Assembly (NCBI GenBank): GCA_028699085.1 | Contig: JAQVVF010000008.1 | Coordinates: 1-48,956, forward strand | DNA length: 48,956 nt | Source: Patescibacteria group bacterium | GTDB lineage: Bacteria; Patescibacteriota; JABMPQ01; JAQVVF01 | Reading direction: 5' to 3' | Shown: in pieces, positions 1-8,215 of the stretch | How the letters are laid out: each line of letters opens with the position of its first letter | Numbering within the stretch: position 1 is the first letter of the stretch | The notes under the pieces: generated by a model | Seen by the model: only the letters and a program-made list of their open reading frames with translations | Database searches by the model: none | What the model was told of the DNA's origin: nothing | Position numbers and translations under genes: made by a program

Positions 1-129
1 ACCTGCTCCGCTTGCTGATGTTCCATCGCCAAAACGACCTTTTGTCATATCTTTTCCTGCTTTTCCACCACCACTTTCTATTTGAGCAACTGCTTTAAGA
101 AAATGAGGATCAATCCCATATTTATTACC
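1..129 (-). pseudogene. Lytic-transglycosylase-like continuation beyond an in-frame TGA, runs off window
   Basis: Downstream of the TGA at 130-132 the same frame stays open for 43 codons to the window edge. It reads GNKYGIDPHFLKAVAQIESG and then a Gly/Lys-rich stretch. The segment resembles the start of an SLT/VirB1-type lytic transglycosylase, with the Glu of IESG as the likely catalytic acid; that is a family inference from a short piece. Reading the TGA as a damaged Trp codon (TGG to TGA) would restore FIEWGNKYGIDP, which is typical spacing for such domains. Either the gene is broken here or the base is a sequencing or assembly error near the end. No ribosome-binding site or start codon is visible that would make this a separate gene. 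Confidence 0.6.
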
Positions 130-1206
130 TCATTCAATGAAATATGGATCTAACGCTGTATTGGCTTGTAATTGCGCTGAACATTTTTTTGCATTTGCAT
201 ATACTGAACTATCAACTGGTGTAGTTCCATCGCCAGTGCCTTGTGTTGTCCCAGAGCTATTAACGCTTAGTTTAAACGGCGCTTCTATTTTACATTGCAA
301 AACATAAGGATTGATTAACGAAAAAAGGACATAGGCAAAAAGACCAATAAACATTCCAGCAACTGATCCCCAAATTGTTTCTTTTGCAGATGTTATTTTT
401 TCTTGATTGCCGTAAGAAGTAATATAGCCAAATCCGCCCCAGATGACTCCGGCTAAAGCGGCGACACCAATAAAAGAAATTCCTAGATTGAAAGCATTTT
501 TCCAAATTTCACAGGCAGTGCTTCCAGAAATTAATGATGATGGATTAGCTTCATAAGTAGGTGCGGTTGCTGTAGTGTCAATTGCTGGCGTTGTGCCTGT
601 ACTATCTGAAACTGGAATTTGACTCTGCCCCGTTCCAGTGCCTGGAGCATAATTTTTATTTATTATTTCATTTGCTACTCTAACATAGCTTGAATTATCA
701 TGAACATTTCCTGACGTTGCCCACATTGAAGCAGAATCTAAGACATTTACACCCGAACTATTAATGCCTGAATTAATTTGAGTAACGATTTCTGGATGGC
801 CATTTTTGAGACTTGGCACAGTCAGTGCAACAACATTCATGTTTTCTTCTTTTGCCTGAGAATAAATTGATTTTAAATTATTCAGTGTTGTTGCTGATGG
901 AATATTACCATGAGCATCATTGTATCCGCCCATAACCATAACAGTGTTATATCCCTTACCTTTAACATTGCCGTTAAATTTATCATTCAATATTTTATCA
1001 GTGGAAATACCAACCGTTGCAAAGACGCTAAGGTTAGGACATTTTTTCTTTAATTCTCCTCCAATACCAACTGCTAATGAATCGCCAATTATAGCAACGT
1101 TTCCTTGCGGGCAATCAGCAGCAAATACAGGAGACACAAAAAAAAGAATATTTAGAAATATTATAAAGGAATAGATTATTTTTTTTATTTTGGTAATAAT
1201 TATCAA
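130..1206 (-). CDS. SGNH/GDSL hydrolase fused to a T4SS pilin-like membrane segment
   Basis: Signal peptide at residues 1-29 (cleavage near VFA-AD). An SGNH hydrolase domain follows: GDSL block with nucleophile Ser43, GGYND block III at 93-97 and a VHDN motif near 170 that could supply the Asp/His. After a Ser/Thr/Pro linker, residues about 225-305 contain two hydrophobic helices around GGFGYITSYGNQEKITSAKE, the pattern of the small VirB2-like T4SS_pilin proteins of CPR bacteria. The ORF ends at TGA, but the frame continues into a transglycosylase-like domain. The whole gene would therefore be a hydrolase-pilin-muramidase fusion, the last gene seen of the secretion locus. A role in wall remodelling during pilus or channel assembly is inference. 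No Shine-Dalgarno site. Confidence 0.75.
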   Translation of the reverse strand: MIIITKIKKIIYSFIIFLNILFFVSPVFAADCPQGNVAIIGDSLAVGIGGELKKKCPNLSVFATVGISTDKILNDKFNGNVKGKGYNTVMVMGGYNDAHGNIPSATTLNNLKSIYSQAKEENMNVVALTVPSLKNGHPEIVTQINSGINSSGVNVLDSASMWATSGNVHDNSSYVRVANEIINKNYAPGTGTGQSQIPVSDSTGTTPAIDTTATAPTYEANPSSLISGSTACEIWKNAFNLGISFIGVAALAGVIWGGFGYITSYGNQEKITSAKETIWGSVAGMFIGLFAYVLFSLINPYVLQCKIEAPFKLSVNSSGTTQGTGDGTTPVDSSVYANAKKCSAQLQANTALDPYFIE

Positions 1207-1323
1207 TTTTCAATAACCAATTTACAATAAATTTTCAATTTTCTAATTTTCAATGGCTCAATCTATTGGTAATTGATTATTGAAAATTATATGTAAATTG
1301 AAAATTATAAATTGGAAATTAAG
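1207..1323. repeat. AT-rich inverted repeat, ORF-less copy (subfamily B)
   Basis: The gap is filled by two complementary arms. The left arm contains CAATTTACAATAAATTTTCA; the reverse complement of the right arm contains CAATTTACATATAATTTTCA. The centre is GGCTCAATCTATTGG. Arms are about 50 nt and imperfect. No gene is seen in it. Confidence 0.7.
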
Positions 1324-2565
1324 TTAAGGCATTACAAAAGCATAAAGCAATCCATCTTGGCGTCTTGTAAAATACATTATTTTTTCTCCAAGCATGAAAG
1401 GATTATAAACATCATAATCTTGGGAAAATTGAGTAGTACTGGCTAATTTCGTTGTCTTATTATTTTGAGTGTCAACTAGATAAAAAGAATCTTTGGAAAT
1501 AAAATTATAATTGTTGTAGGCATCTGGCAAAATCATGCATTTACTTAAATTTTCTGGAATAGCGCAAATTAAATTTTGATTATCTGGCAACCAAGTGCAT
1601 TTGTCTGCAAAAGTCTGGACGCCTAGATCAACATTTTTACTGTTCTGCAGATCATAAAATTGTAAATTTGTTGTTGTTGCATCAGCAACATTCTGTCCAG
1701 AATATACTATTTTATTGCCATCATTTGAAACGTTGACATTAAGACCATAATTACTAACTAGCTGATTAAAGTTTTTGCCAATAATATTTGCAGCAAAAGC
1801 GATTGCATTATTTTGAGTATTGGGCTCACTATAATAAATTAGTTTTGATTCTAGATTCCAATTAATGATTGGGAATTCACCTTCAAAAGGAGAAACACTA
1901 TTCCAATTAGAACCATCTAGATTAGACACTGAAATATTTGAAGTTCCAGTTGCTTTATCTAAAAATAGATAAGCAATTTTTTCTCCATCCGGAGATAATG
2001 TCGGAGATTTGATAGTTGAATCAACAGTTGTTTGTTTTTGATCATTGATATCAAAAATTAAATAATTTCTGGTCAAACCTTGATTGTCAGATAAGGTAAT
2101 TACTGCTCTATCTTTTTTCTTGGACCAAGAAATATCATAAACCTTGTCAATTCCTGATGAAGTGATTGGAGAAACTTGACTGCCATCTAAATTGGAAACA
2201 TAAAATTCTTTATTTTCTGGACTATAAAAGATGATTTTACTAAAATCGGCGGATAAGGTTGGACTAATCGTTTTTTGTTTTAAAACAGGTATGACTCTGT
2301 ATTTATCTGATTCGCCAGTTGCTGTCTGAAGGGCAATTTCTTTTCTTTTTTCTTCAACATATTCCTTTATTTTTTGATCTTCAGTAATGCCTGCTGCTCT
2401 TTCTTCATTTGTTAGCTTTAACCTCTGCTGTTCTGCTTCGTTTAAAGGCGGGAGATCATCTGCGACTTTTGTTTTTTGACGAAAAATTACAAAATAAATC
2501 GTCACTCCAAAAGCGATGATTAATGCGACTATTCCGATAATAATTAAAATTCTTTTTCTATCCAT
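1324..2565 (-). CDS. Membrane-anchored TolB-like beta-propeller protein
   Basis: 413 residues. One N-terminal transmembrane helix (about 5-28) is followed by a charged, probably coiled segment (about 40-85). An extracytoplasmic domain then carries repeated PD40/TolB-type units: SPTLSADFSKIIFYSPENKE, the SNLDGS turns, and SPTLSPDGEKIAYLF. Such propellers usually mediate protein contacts. No catalytic motif is seen. It overlaps the end of the upstream Ig-like gene by 8 nt (stop TAG inside ATGGATAG), which suggests translational coupling in the secretion operon. The substrate or partner is unknown; a scaffold role on the outside of the secretion apparatus is inference. Confidence 0.75.
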   Translation of the reverse strand: MDRKRILIIIGIVALIIAFGVTIYFVIFRQKTKVADDLPPLNEAEQQRLKLTNEERAAGITEDQKIKEYVEEKRKEIALQTATGESDKYRVIPVLKQKTISPTLSADFSKIIFYSPENKEFYVSNLDGSQVSPITSSGIDKVYDISWSKKKDRAVITLSDNQGLTRNYLIFDINDQKQTTVDSTIKSPTLSPDGEKIAYLFLDKATGTSNISVSNLDGSNWNSVSPFEGEFPIINWNLESKLIYYSEPNTQNNAIAFAANIIGKNFNQLVSNYGLNVNVSNDGNKIVYSGQNVADATTTNLQFYDLQNSKNVDLGVQTFADKCTWLPDNQNLICAIPENLSKCMILPDAYNNYNFISKDSFYLVDTQNNKTTKLASTTQFSQDYDVYNPFMLGEKIMYFTRRQDGLLYAFVMP

Positions 2566-4042
2566 TTTTTTTCTTTTCTTTTATAGTTATTAATAAAATA
2601 ATTATTCCAAGCAATCCAGCTGCAGCAATAAAGTTATAAAAATTTCTGAAGTTGTTTGGTAAAAATTTTTGCAATGATCCCAATGTTCCGGTTGTAGCAA
2701 TTTGAGCTCTCTCTTGGCTTGGTGTTAAAATTATTTTTTGTGTGGCATTCTCTGTTTGATTGGAATTGTAAACTTGATTGATAGCTGTTACTTCAACTAT
2801 TTTAATTTGATTGCCCATTTTGATATTTGGCGAGGTAAAATACGGAGTATTTGGATTTTCAACAGTTTTATTATCGATTTCTTGTCCATCAACTTTCCAA
2901 ATAATATCTAATTTTTGAGAGGGTTGGAAGTTCCCTAAACTGGCTCGAAAATTTACTTCTTGATTAGTATTTAATTGATAGCTTTGAGCAATACCATAGC
3001 TCGATTTTAAATTTGTGGAATTCAAAGTAATGCATTGGATGTCTTTTCCGAATGCGCCACAAATTGGCTTAATATTAATTTGAGGAGCAATAACATTCAA
3101 TGATTCTTCTTTTGTTGCTAATGTTTTTCCAGAGGAATCGGTGATTGTTAAGCCGACAAGATTATTATTTTGTGCTTGTGAAGCATTGCAAGCTGCTAAA
3201 TCATTCTGAATCGTTTGAGCTGGCAAAGTATTGATGACGAAAGAAGCAGTTTTAAATTTCTGACCCTTCCCGCTTTTGCCTTGTTGAGAAGTTCCATTAT
3301 ATGTCCATTGATAAACAAGACTATTAAGATAACTATCCAGATCAGTATAATTTGCAACTGTATTACATCCTTGATTGTTATATGTGTTTCTTAAATCAAC
3401 TGCTTCAACTTGAACGATATCGCTATATCGAAATTGGTTTTGTGATGATGTCGGCTTAAGAAAAATATCTGGAACTTGCAAGGCGATACTTTCACTTGAA
3501 ATATCAGTTTTATTTAAATTAAAATCAATTGTATTTGGATTATTTTGATCTGCAACACCAATGGCTCTTTTGTTGAATGAAAGGTCAAGACCGATCGGAA
3601 TTTTTAATGTAGTAATTGTTTTTTCTTTGGTGTTAGTATTGGTTGCTTCTGCTTTTACTTCTCGATAATCACCGCAACGCAAATCTTGACGAACTAAATC
3701 TTCATTCATATTAAATTCAAAAACAGAATTACTGGATTTTTTTTCTTGACCATCTAAAAACCAGCGATAGTTAATACCATTTGATCCGGTACTGCTGACA
3801 GCTTGAGCTGTTACTTTGACTGGACTTGTTGCTGATACTGGATTTGGAGTATAATCCAAAGTAATGCTCATAGGAAGCATTTTTTTAAGCTGATCTGCAG
3901 TTACATTTTCTGGATTTCCATCAATCAAGCTTTGAATTTCTTTTGGAAATTGGACTGGTTCTTCGTCTTGAGCAAAAGATTGATTAAAACTAATCAACAA
4001 AGATAATAGACTTAGAAAAATTATTATTTTATTTTTATTCAT
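2558..4042 (-). CDS. Secreted Ig-like-domain protein with C-terminal membrane anchor
   Basis: 494 residues. Signal peptide 1-24 (ends QSFAQ). Several beta-rich segments of bacterial Ig/PKD character follow (for example YTPNPVSATSPVKVTAQAVS and NYRWFLDGQE near residues 65-110, and IIWKVDGQEI near 385). A single transmembrane helix lies at about 465-485 with a KEKKKNG cytoplasmic tail. This topology places most of the protein outside the membrane. No enzymatic motif. It sits 2 nt from the upstream small membrane gene and overlaps the propeller gene downstream. I do not recognise a named family; it is probably an external structural part of the secretion-like complex. Confidence 0.7.
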   Translation of the reverse strand: MNKNKIIIFLSLLSLLISFNQSFAQDEEPVQFPKEIQSLIDGNPENVTADQLKKMLPMSITLDYTPNPVSATSPVKVTAQAVSSTGSNGINYRWFLDGQEKKSSNSVFEFNMNEDLVRQDLRCGDYREVKAEATNTNTKEKTITTLKIPIGLDLSFNKRAIGVADQNNPNTIDFNLNKTDISSESIALQVPDIFLKPTSSQNQFRYSDIVQVEAVDLRNTYNNQGCNTVANYTDLDSYLNSLVYQWTYNGTSQQGKSGKGQKFKTASFVINTLPAQTIQNDLAACNASQAQNNNLVGLTITDSSGKTLATKEESLNVIAPQINIKPICGAFGKDIQCITLNSTNLKSSYGIAQSYQLNTNQEVNFRASLGNFQPSQKLDIIWKVDGQEIDNKTVENPNTPYFTSPNIKMGNQIKIVEVTAINQVYNSNQTENATQKIILTPSQERAQIATTGTLGSLQKFLPNNFRNFYNFIAAAGLLGIIILLITIKEKKKNG

Positions 4043-4044
4043 AA

Positions 4045-4698
4045 TTATAGACCTAAATTAACACCTAAGTAGCTTGCTAGATTGACGACTCCGGCAATCA
4101 TACTTCCTGCTACACCAGTTGTAATAATCGCTGGCATAAAAAGAGAAATATTGCAGGCGAGCACAGCTAGTAAAACTGGAATGTAAATCAGCTTTTCGAT
4201 TGGACCAAGTGGTGGAATATATTTTGATTTAAAAATATTTCCGCCAACAAATTGAATGCTCATAATTACCCATGTAACAACTAGACCCTCAATAGTAACT
4301 CCGGTAGCAACTTTGGCGAGATTTAAAAGGTTTTTTACGTTTTTAACTGCTTTTAATTGTTTTGCTGCTTGTGCTACTTGCTTGGCTTTTTTTGCAGTTG
4401 TTGTTTTTTTCTTATACTTTTTTAATGCTTCTGCTTTTGCCCTATTGAAGGCTTCATAATTATCGCCTTCATGGCCTCTCGAAACCGTATTTGGCATTGA
4501 TTCTGCATCTTCCTCTTCATCATCTTCTCCTTCAGCACCATCGAATTTGGCAATATTTTTTTGATTTATTAAATGCACTCCATAGTTGGATACAGATTTT
4601 TGATAGTTATTAAAATCAGGGGATGATTTTTTTTTGTGCTTAATCTCCTTTAGTTTTTCATAGAAAAATAGTTCTTTTTCACGGTTAATTGTTTGCAT
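4045..4698 (-). CDS. Small membrane protein of the secretion locus, unknown function
   Basis: 217 residues. The N-terminal half is soluble and charged: an acidic run GEDDEEEDAES near 57-68, then Lys-rich KKYKKKTTTAKKAKQVAQAA. The C-terminal half has about three hydrophobic helices (near 133-153, 168-188 and 190-215). No signal peptide. The topology is charged cytoplasmic domain first, membrane domain second. It lies between the Asn-rich lipoprotein gene and the Ig-like gene, in the same direction and with short spacing. No family recognised. Confidence 0.65.
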   Translation of the reverse strand: MQTINREKELFFYEKLKEIKHKKKSSPDFNNYQKSVSNYGVHLINQKNIAKFDGAEGEDDEEEDAESMPNTVSRGHEGDNYEAFNRAKAEALKKYKKKTTTAKKAKQVAQAAKQLKAVKNVKNLLNLAKVATGVTIEGLVVTWVIMSIQFVGGNIFKSKYIPPLGPIEKLIYIPVLLAVLACNISLFMPAIITTGVAGSMIAGVVNLASYLGVNLGL

Positions 4699-4726
4699 TT
4701 TTATTTTGGAGATTTTATCGTAGAAT

Positions 4727-5404
4727 TTATAACCAATATGCGCCGTTTAACTTCCATTCTTCTCCAGATTTAGAAAATTCTAATTTTAAAATTTGATATT
4801 TTACTGTTGGCTTATTATTCTGTGCAGTGATTTCTTCTCTCTTTGCTGTAACTATGGCAGTCATTTCTTTTTCGGTTGTATCTGAAATTCCAGAGCTAAT
4901 CGTTTTTGTTGTTACGCCGTAGAATGAAGCTTTTGGATCGATTGGCTTAGCTATTTGTTCGTCAATCCAATTTTTCATTTTGTCTGTAGAATAAGTTTTG
5001 ATTGTTTTCAAATTCTTGTAAGCTTCTTTATCTTTATTGGTAAATGTTCCATAAATTTCTGCAATCTTGGAAGCAAGAGCTAATACTGTCTTTTCTTGGT
5101 CTTCTTCAACTTTAACTTCTCCTTGATTCTCAATTGCATTTAAATTTTCCGTAGTTGCATTCTCAATAGCGTTGGCATTAATTTCAACAGTAGAGTTAGC
5201 ATTAGTATTAGTATTTGCTATCTCGTTAGCATTAATAATTGGAAATTCATTTTCATTTGCATTTATAGCAGTAGTATTGTTTGCAACAACATTTGCGTTC
5301 TGATTAGCTACTTGATTATTTGCTGGAGTTTCTTTTTTACAGCCAAAAGCTGTTGTGGCTAATGCTACTAGAGCTAGCATCAAAATGTTAGATTTTTTAA
5401 ACAT
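4727..5404 (-). CDS. Asn-rich lipoprotein
   Basis: 225 residues. A lipoprotein signal with lipobox TTAFGC (Cys22) predicts a lipid-anchored exported protein. Residues about 25-95 are a low-complexity Asn/Ala/Glu/Thr linker (NANEIANTNTNANS). The C-terminal part (about 100-225) is a compact domain with alternating hydrophobic pattern, ending in LNGAYWL. The Asn-rich linker resembles the NENTN linker of the giant surface protein at 36911-40429, so the organism uses this kind of spacer more than once. First gene after the four-helix-bundle cassette. Function unknown. Confidence 0.7.
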   Translation of the reverse strand: MFKKSNILMLALVALATTAFGCKKETPANNQVANQNANVVANNTTAINANENEFPIINANEIANTNTNANSTVEINANAIENATTENLNAIENQGEVKVEEDQEKTVLALASKIAEIYGTFTNKDKEAYKNLKTIKTYSTDKMKNWIDEQIAKPIDPKASFYGVTTKTISSGISDTTEKEMTAIVTAKREEITAQNNKPTVKYQILKLEFSKSGEEWKLNGAYWL

Positions 5405-5899
5405 AGTTTTATTTTAATTTTCAATTTCTAATTTTTAATTTTTATTAAATTTCTAATGCAATAATTTCTAAACCTTTTTGATTGTGCTTTTGTTATCAAT
5501 AGAACAAGTTATTGATTGAAAAATAAGATGAAGTTCATGCGTTTCTTTCCAAAATGGAACTATTTGTTCTCTTGATTCTGGATGATATTTTGCTAAAATT
5601 CTTAGCCAATATTTTGATTCATTAGCTTCTTTTTTGCATATATATATTTTGTTTCTAAAATCTTTTCTTGAGCTTGAGGCATTGGCTTCATAATAGTTTG
5701 CTCCAATTGAAGTAATAGCTCTTGTTAACTGCGTAATAATATTTTTATTAAAATCGTCTTTTTTTATTTTTTTAATGAATTCTAAAATGTTTTCTGATAA
5801 TCTTGCCGTTCTTTCTTCTAAATCATATTCTTTATTTTTGTTTGAAAATTGGTTCATTATAAATTTAATAGAAATTAAGAATTAGAAATTAGAAATTCG
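5405..5899. repeat. Inverted-repeat cassette carrying a four-helix-bundle ORF (subfamily C)
   Basis: Arms at 5405-5467 and 5858-5899 are complementary: the left arm reads TTTTTATTAAATTTCTAATG and the reverse complement of the right arm reads AATTTCTATTAAATTTATAATG. The ORF at 5468-5857 fills the middle, and its stop codon lies at the arm boundary. Bases 5416-5460 are identical to 29511-29555, which belong to an ORF-less copy. Confidence 0.7.
5468..5857 (-). CDS. 23S rRNA-IVP-family four-helix-bundle protein (copy 1)
   Basis: 129 residues. It carries the family signature YDLEERTA near the start, then SIGANYYEANASSSRKDF, ICKKEANESKYWLRIL and a C-terminal amphipathic helix. Length (about 120) and motifs match the bIVP/four-helix-bundle family first seen in intervening sequences of 23S rRNA genes and related to Avd of diversity-generating retroelements. 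No rRNA or reverse transcriptase lies nearby. It stands alone between the lipoprotein and virB4, enclosed by inverted-repeat arms. Nucleic-acid binding is plausible from the family; the actual role is unknown. It shares the opening MNQFS with the remnant at 25690-25705. Confidence 0.85.
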   Translation of the reverse strand: MNQFSNKNKEYDLEERTARLSENILEFIKKIKKDDFNKNIITQLTRAITSIGANYYEANASSSRKDFRNKIYICKKEANESKYWLRILAKYHPESREQIVPFWKETHELHLIFQSITCSIDNKSTIKKV

Positions 5900-7738
5900 T
5901 TACACGCCTCCTTGCTCTTCTTCATAATTCTTTTTAGCTTGTTCAAGCTCTAATAATTGTTTTGGATCTGTAGTAATTATTTGATCTTCTGAATATGAAG
6001 CAACAATTTTTATGGCAACGTGTTTTGAGCCAGCAAAGAATATTCCCTCACCTACATCAGATTCTAATAACAAATATTTTTCTTCTTCAGTTAGATAAAA
6101 AGTTTTCTTCAATAAATCAATAGATGCTGGAGATTGTTTTAATAATAATTGCAAAGCGGAATTTGTTACAATTGCTTTCCCATAATCTGATGTTAAAAAA
6201 TCGTTAACATCTTGAGAAATTGTGGTTGTACCAAGATAATATTTTCTACCTCTTTTAGCAATTCCATACATGAATCGAGCTGACTCTTCATATTGCATCA
6301 TCCACCAAGCCTCATCAACAACTAAAATTCTTTTCTTCATTTGAGCTCTGACAATATTCCAGATATGATTTAGGATAACATACATTGCAATTGGCCGTAA
6401 TTCGTCTTCAAGATCTCTAATACTGAAAACAACAAAAGGATTATCAATCCGAACATTAGTTGCTTGATTTAAAAGACCAGCAAAAGTCCCTTCTGTATAT
6501 TTTTTTATTCTTGGAACAATTTCTTCTGCGCCTTGCATCCCTTCTAAAATCTCTTGCAAATCTTTCATGGTTGGAACTTCTACTTTTGATAAATCAGAGT
6601 CAGCAGTAATATCTTTTTTGGCGTAAGTTTCAATAATTCCTCGGTCTAACAAAGCATCTTCTTCTTTTGTTAATCTACCAAGCATAATTCTAAGCAAACC
6701 TTTGATGTTGATAACAGCTGATCTAATAATATCTTTTGTTTTCATGCCGGAAATTGCAGAAGGTAAATCAAATGGATTTAATCTATATTCTGATTCTAAA
6801 GACATTTTTAAGAATGTTCCACCGACTGATTCACATAAATATTTATATTCATTTTCTGGATCAATAACAATTACTTCAGTGCCAAACATTAAGGATCTTA
6901 ATATTTCTAATTTAACAGCATAACTTTTTCCTGCACCAGATGTAGCAAAAACAACTGAATTGGCATTTGGCAAAGTAAAACGATCAAATAAAATCAAGCT
7001 ATTGTTGTGTCTATTTATCCCGTAGAGAATGCCTTCATCAGAGGTTAATTCAGAAGAAACAAATGGGAAACTTGTTGATAACGGAGAAGTATTAAAATTG
7101 TTCATAACACCAAGCTCATCAAGACCTAAAGGAGTTGTAGTGTTGAATCCTTGCTCTGCTTGAAAAAAAGCTCTTTTTGAATAAATTAATCTTTGACCTA
7201 ATAAATCCTCGATTTCTTTGGTTGTTTTTTCTAATTTTTTTTCTGAATCTTCATAAATAGTTATATAGAGTGCGAAGTGAAAAAATCTTTCTGTTCCTTG
7301 AATTAAGCGATCACGCAATTCTTCAACATCATTAAGCGCTGTTTCTAACATTGGATCACGAACTTCACCTTTTTCTTGTTTTCCGGCGATAGTTGATTGG
7401 ATCTGTCCAACTTTATTTTTTAATGTTTTCAGAATCTTTTCTGATTCAACTGGCTGAATATACATTGCCATATCAGCCTCAATGTTCATATTAATAACTG
7501 GTGCAAACCAGCCAGTATTAACAAAACGAGGATAAGTGAAAACAAATAACGTTCTAACAAATTTGTCACCAAGTTTAAGATAATTTGGATTAACCTGCAA
7601 AGCGCTAGGTGCAATAATATCGCGAATCGAAACTAGACCCTTTCGATAGATTTCTTCAGCCTTAAGGATTTCTTGCTGTTCTTGTTCGGTCAAATTTTCT
7701 AAATTTTTCTTGCCAACTGGCAAATCTTTATCTTGCAT
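5900..7738 (-). CDS. virB4: VirB4-family type IV secretion ATPase
   Basis: Cytoplasmic or membrane-peripheral ATPase thought to energise pilus or channel assembly. The N-terminal VirB4/CagE-like region (about 30-225) includes YPRFVNTGWFAPVINMNIEA. The C-terminal RecA-like motor has Walker A SGAGKSYAVK near residue 270 and Walker B ILVVDEAWW near 475. The track ORF begins with MEIYKT; I place the start six codons later, at MQDKDLPVG, because the extra codons lie in repeat-derived sequence. At about 612 residues it is shorter than proteobacterial VirB4 (about 800) but typical of CPR and Gram-positive forms. A separate TraC-like gene lies upstream beyond a four-helix-bundle cassette. Confidence 0.92.
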   Translation of the reverse strand: MQDKDLPVGKKNLENLTEQEQQEILKAEEIYRKGLVSIRDIIAPSALQVNPNYLKLGDKFVRTLFVFTYPRFVNTGWFAPVINMNIEADMAMYIQPVESEKILKTLKNKVGQIQSTIAGKQEKGEVRDPMLETALNDVEELRDRLIQGTERFFHFALYITIYEDSEKKLEKTTKEIEDLLGQRLIYSKRAFFQAEQGFNTTTPLGLDELGVMNNFNTSPLSTSFPFVSSELTSDEGILYGINRHNNSLILFDRFTLPNANSVVFATSGAGKSYAVKLEILRSLMFGTEVIVIDPENEYKYLCESVGGTFLKMSLESEYRLNPFDLPSAISGMKTKDIIRSAVINIKGLLRIMLGRLTKEEDALLDRGIIETYAKKDITADSDLSKVEVPTMKDLQEILEGMQGAEEIVPRIKKYTEGTFAGLLNQATNVRIDNPFVVFSIRDLEDELRPIAMYVILNHIWNIVRAQMKKRILVVDEAWWMMQYEESARFMYGIAKRGRKYYLGTTTISQDVNDFLTSDYGKAIVTNSALQLLLKQSPASIDLLKKTFYLTEEEKYLLLESDVGEGIFFAGSKHVAIKIVASYSEDQIITTDPKQLLELEQAKKNYEEEQGGV

Positions 7739-7740
7739 AG

Positions 7741-8215
7741 TTTTATAAATTTCCAATCCTCAATTATCAATTTTCAATAAATTTTTCAATTTTCAATCAT
7801 CAATTACTTTTTCTATCTAGTGAATTGGCTATTGTTTGAAAAATTAATGTCAATTCTTTGGCTTCTTTCCAAAGTTTTCTAATTTTTTCTTTTTCATTCG
7901 GCAGACAACTGGCTAACATTCTTAACCAATGAAGTGTTTCTTGTGCTTCTTTTTTGCAAATAAATATTTTATTCCTGAAATCTCTAGTAGAGCTAGCATT
8001 ATTTGCTTCACAATAATTTGCGCCAATGCTTGTTCCTGATCTGATTAACTGACTTATTATTGGTTTTGTTATTGAATCCTGAATAATAATTTTGCAATAA
8101 GTAATAATGCTTTCACCAAATTTTGCTGTTCTTTCTTCTAAATTATAATTTTGTTTTGAAAATTGGTCCATTGAATATTTATTGTAAACTGAGAATTGAT
8201 AATTGAAAATTACGC
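7741..8215. repeat. Inverted-repeat cassette carrying a four-helix-bundle ORF (subfamily B)
   Basis: The left arm 7741-7799 (TTATCAATTTTCAATAAATT) matches the reverse complement of the right arm 8172-8215 (TTTTCAATTATCAATTCTCA, then TTTACAATAAATATTCAATG). The ORF 7800-8171 lies between them. The left arm begins directly at the virB4 start codon and the right arm ends at the stop of the TraC-like gene. Confidence 0.65.
7800..8171 (-). CDS. 23S rRNA-IVP-family four-helix-bundle protein (copy 2)
   Basis: 123 residues, MDQFSKQNYNLEERTAKFGE at the start, then SGTSIGANYCEANNASSTRD and ICKKEAQETLHWLRMLASC. Clearly homologous to copy 1 (similar opening and core) but only moderately similar elsewhere, so the copies are not a recent tandem duplication. 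It ends at TGA, one of only three genes here that do. It separates the TraC-like gene from virB4, two genes normally adjacent in such loci. Family knowledge suggests an RNA- or nucleic-acid-binding helical bundle that oligomerises; the function in this setting is unknown. Confidence 0.85.
   Translation of the reverse strand: MDQFSKQNYNLEERTAKFGESIITYCKIIIQDSITKPIISQLIRSGTSIGANYCEANNASSTRDFRNKIFICKKEAQETLHWLRMLASCLPNEKEKIRKLWKEAKELTLIFQTIANSLDRKSN

Noticed and set aside
130-132. TGA recoded as Gly or Trp (as in Gracilibacteria/Absconditabacteria or mycoplasmas)
   Set aside because: TGA ends rsmA at its normal length, the copy-2 four-helix-bundle ORF and the 44308-45084 gene, and dozens of kilobases of clear coding sequence contain no in-frame TGA. 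A recoded genome would have many.
100-132. Selenocysteine at the TGA
   Set aside because: The position fits a structural Trp rather than a catalytic Cys/Sec, and the downstream sequence forms only a 4-bp stem, not a SECIS.
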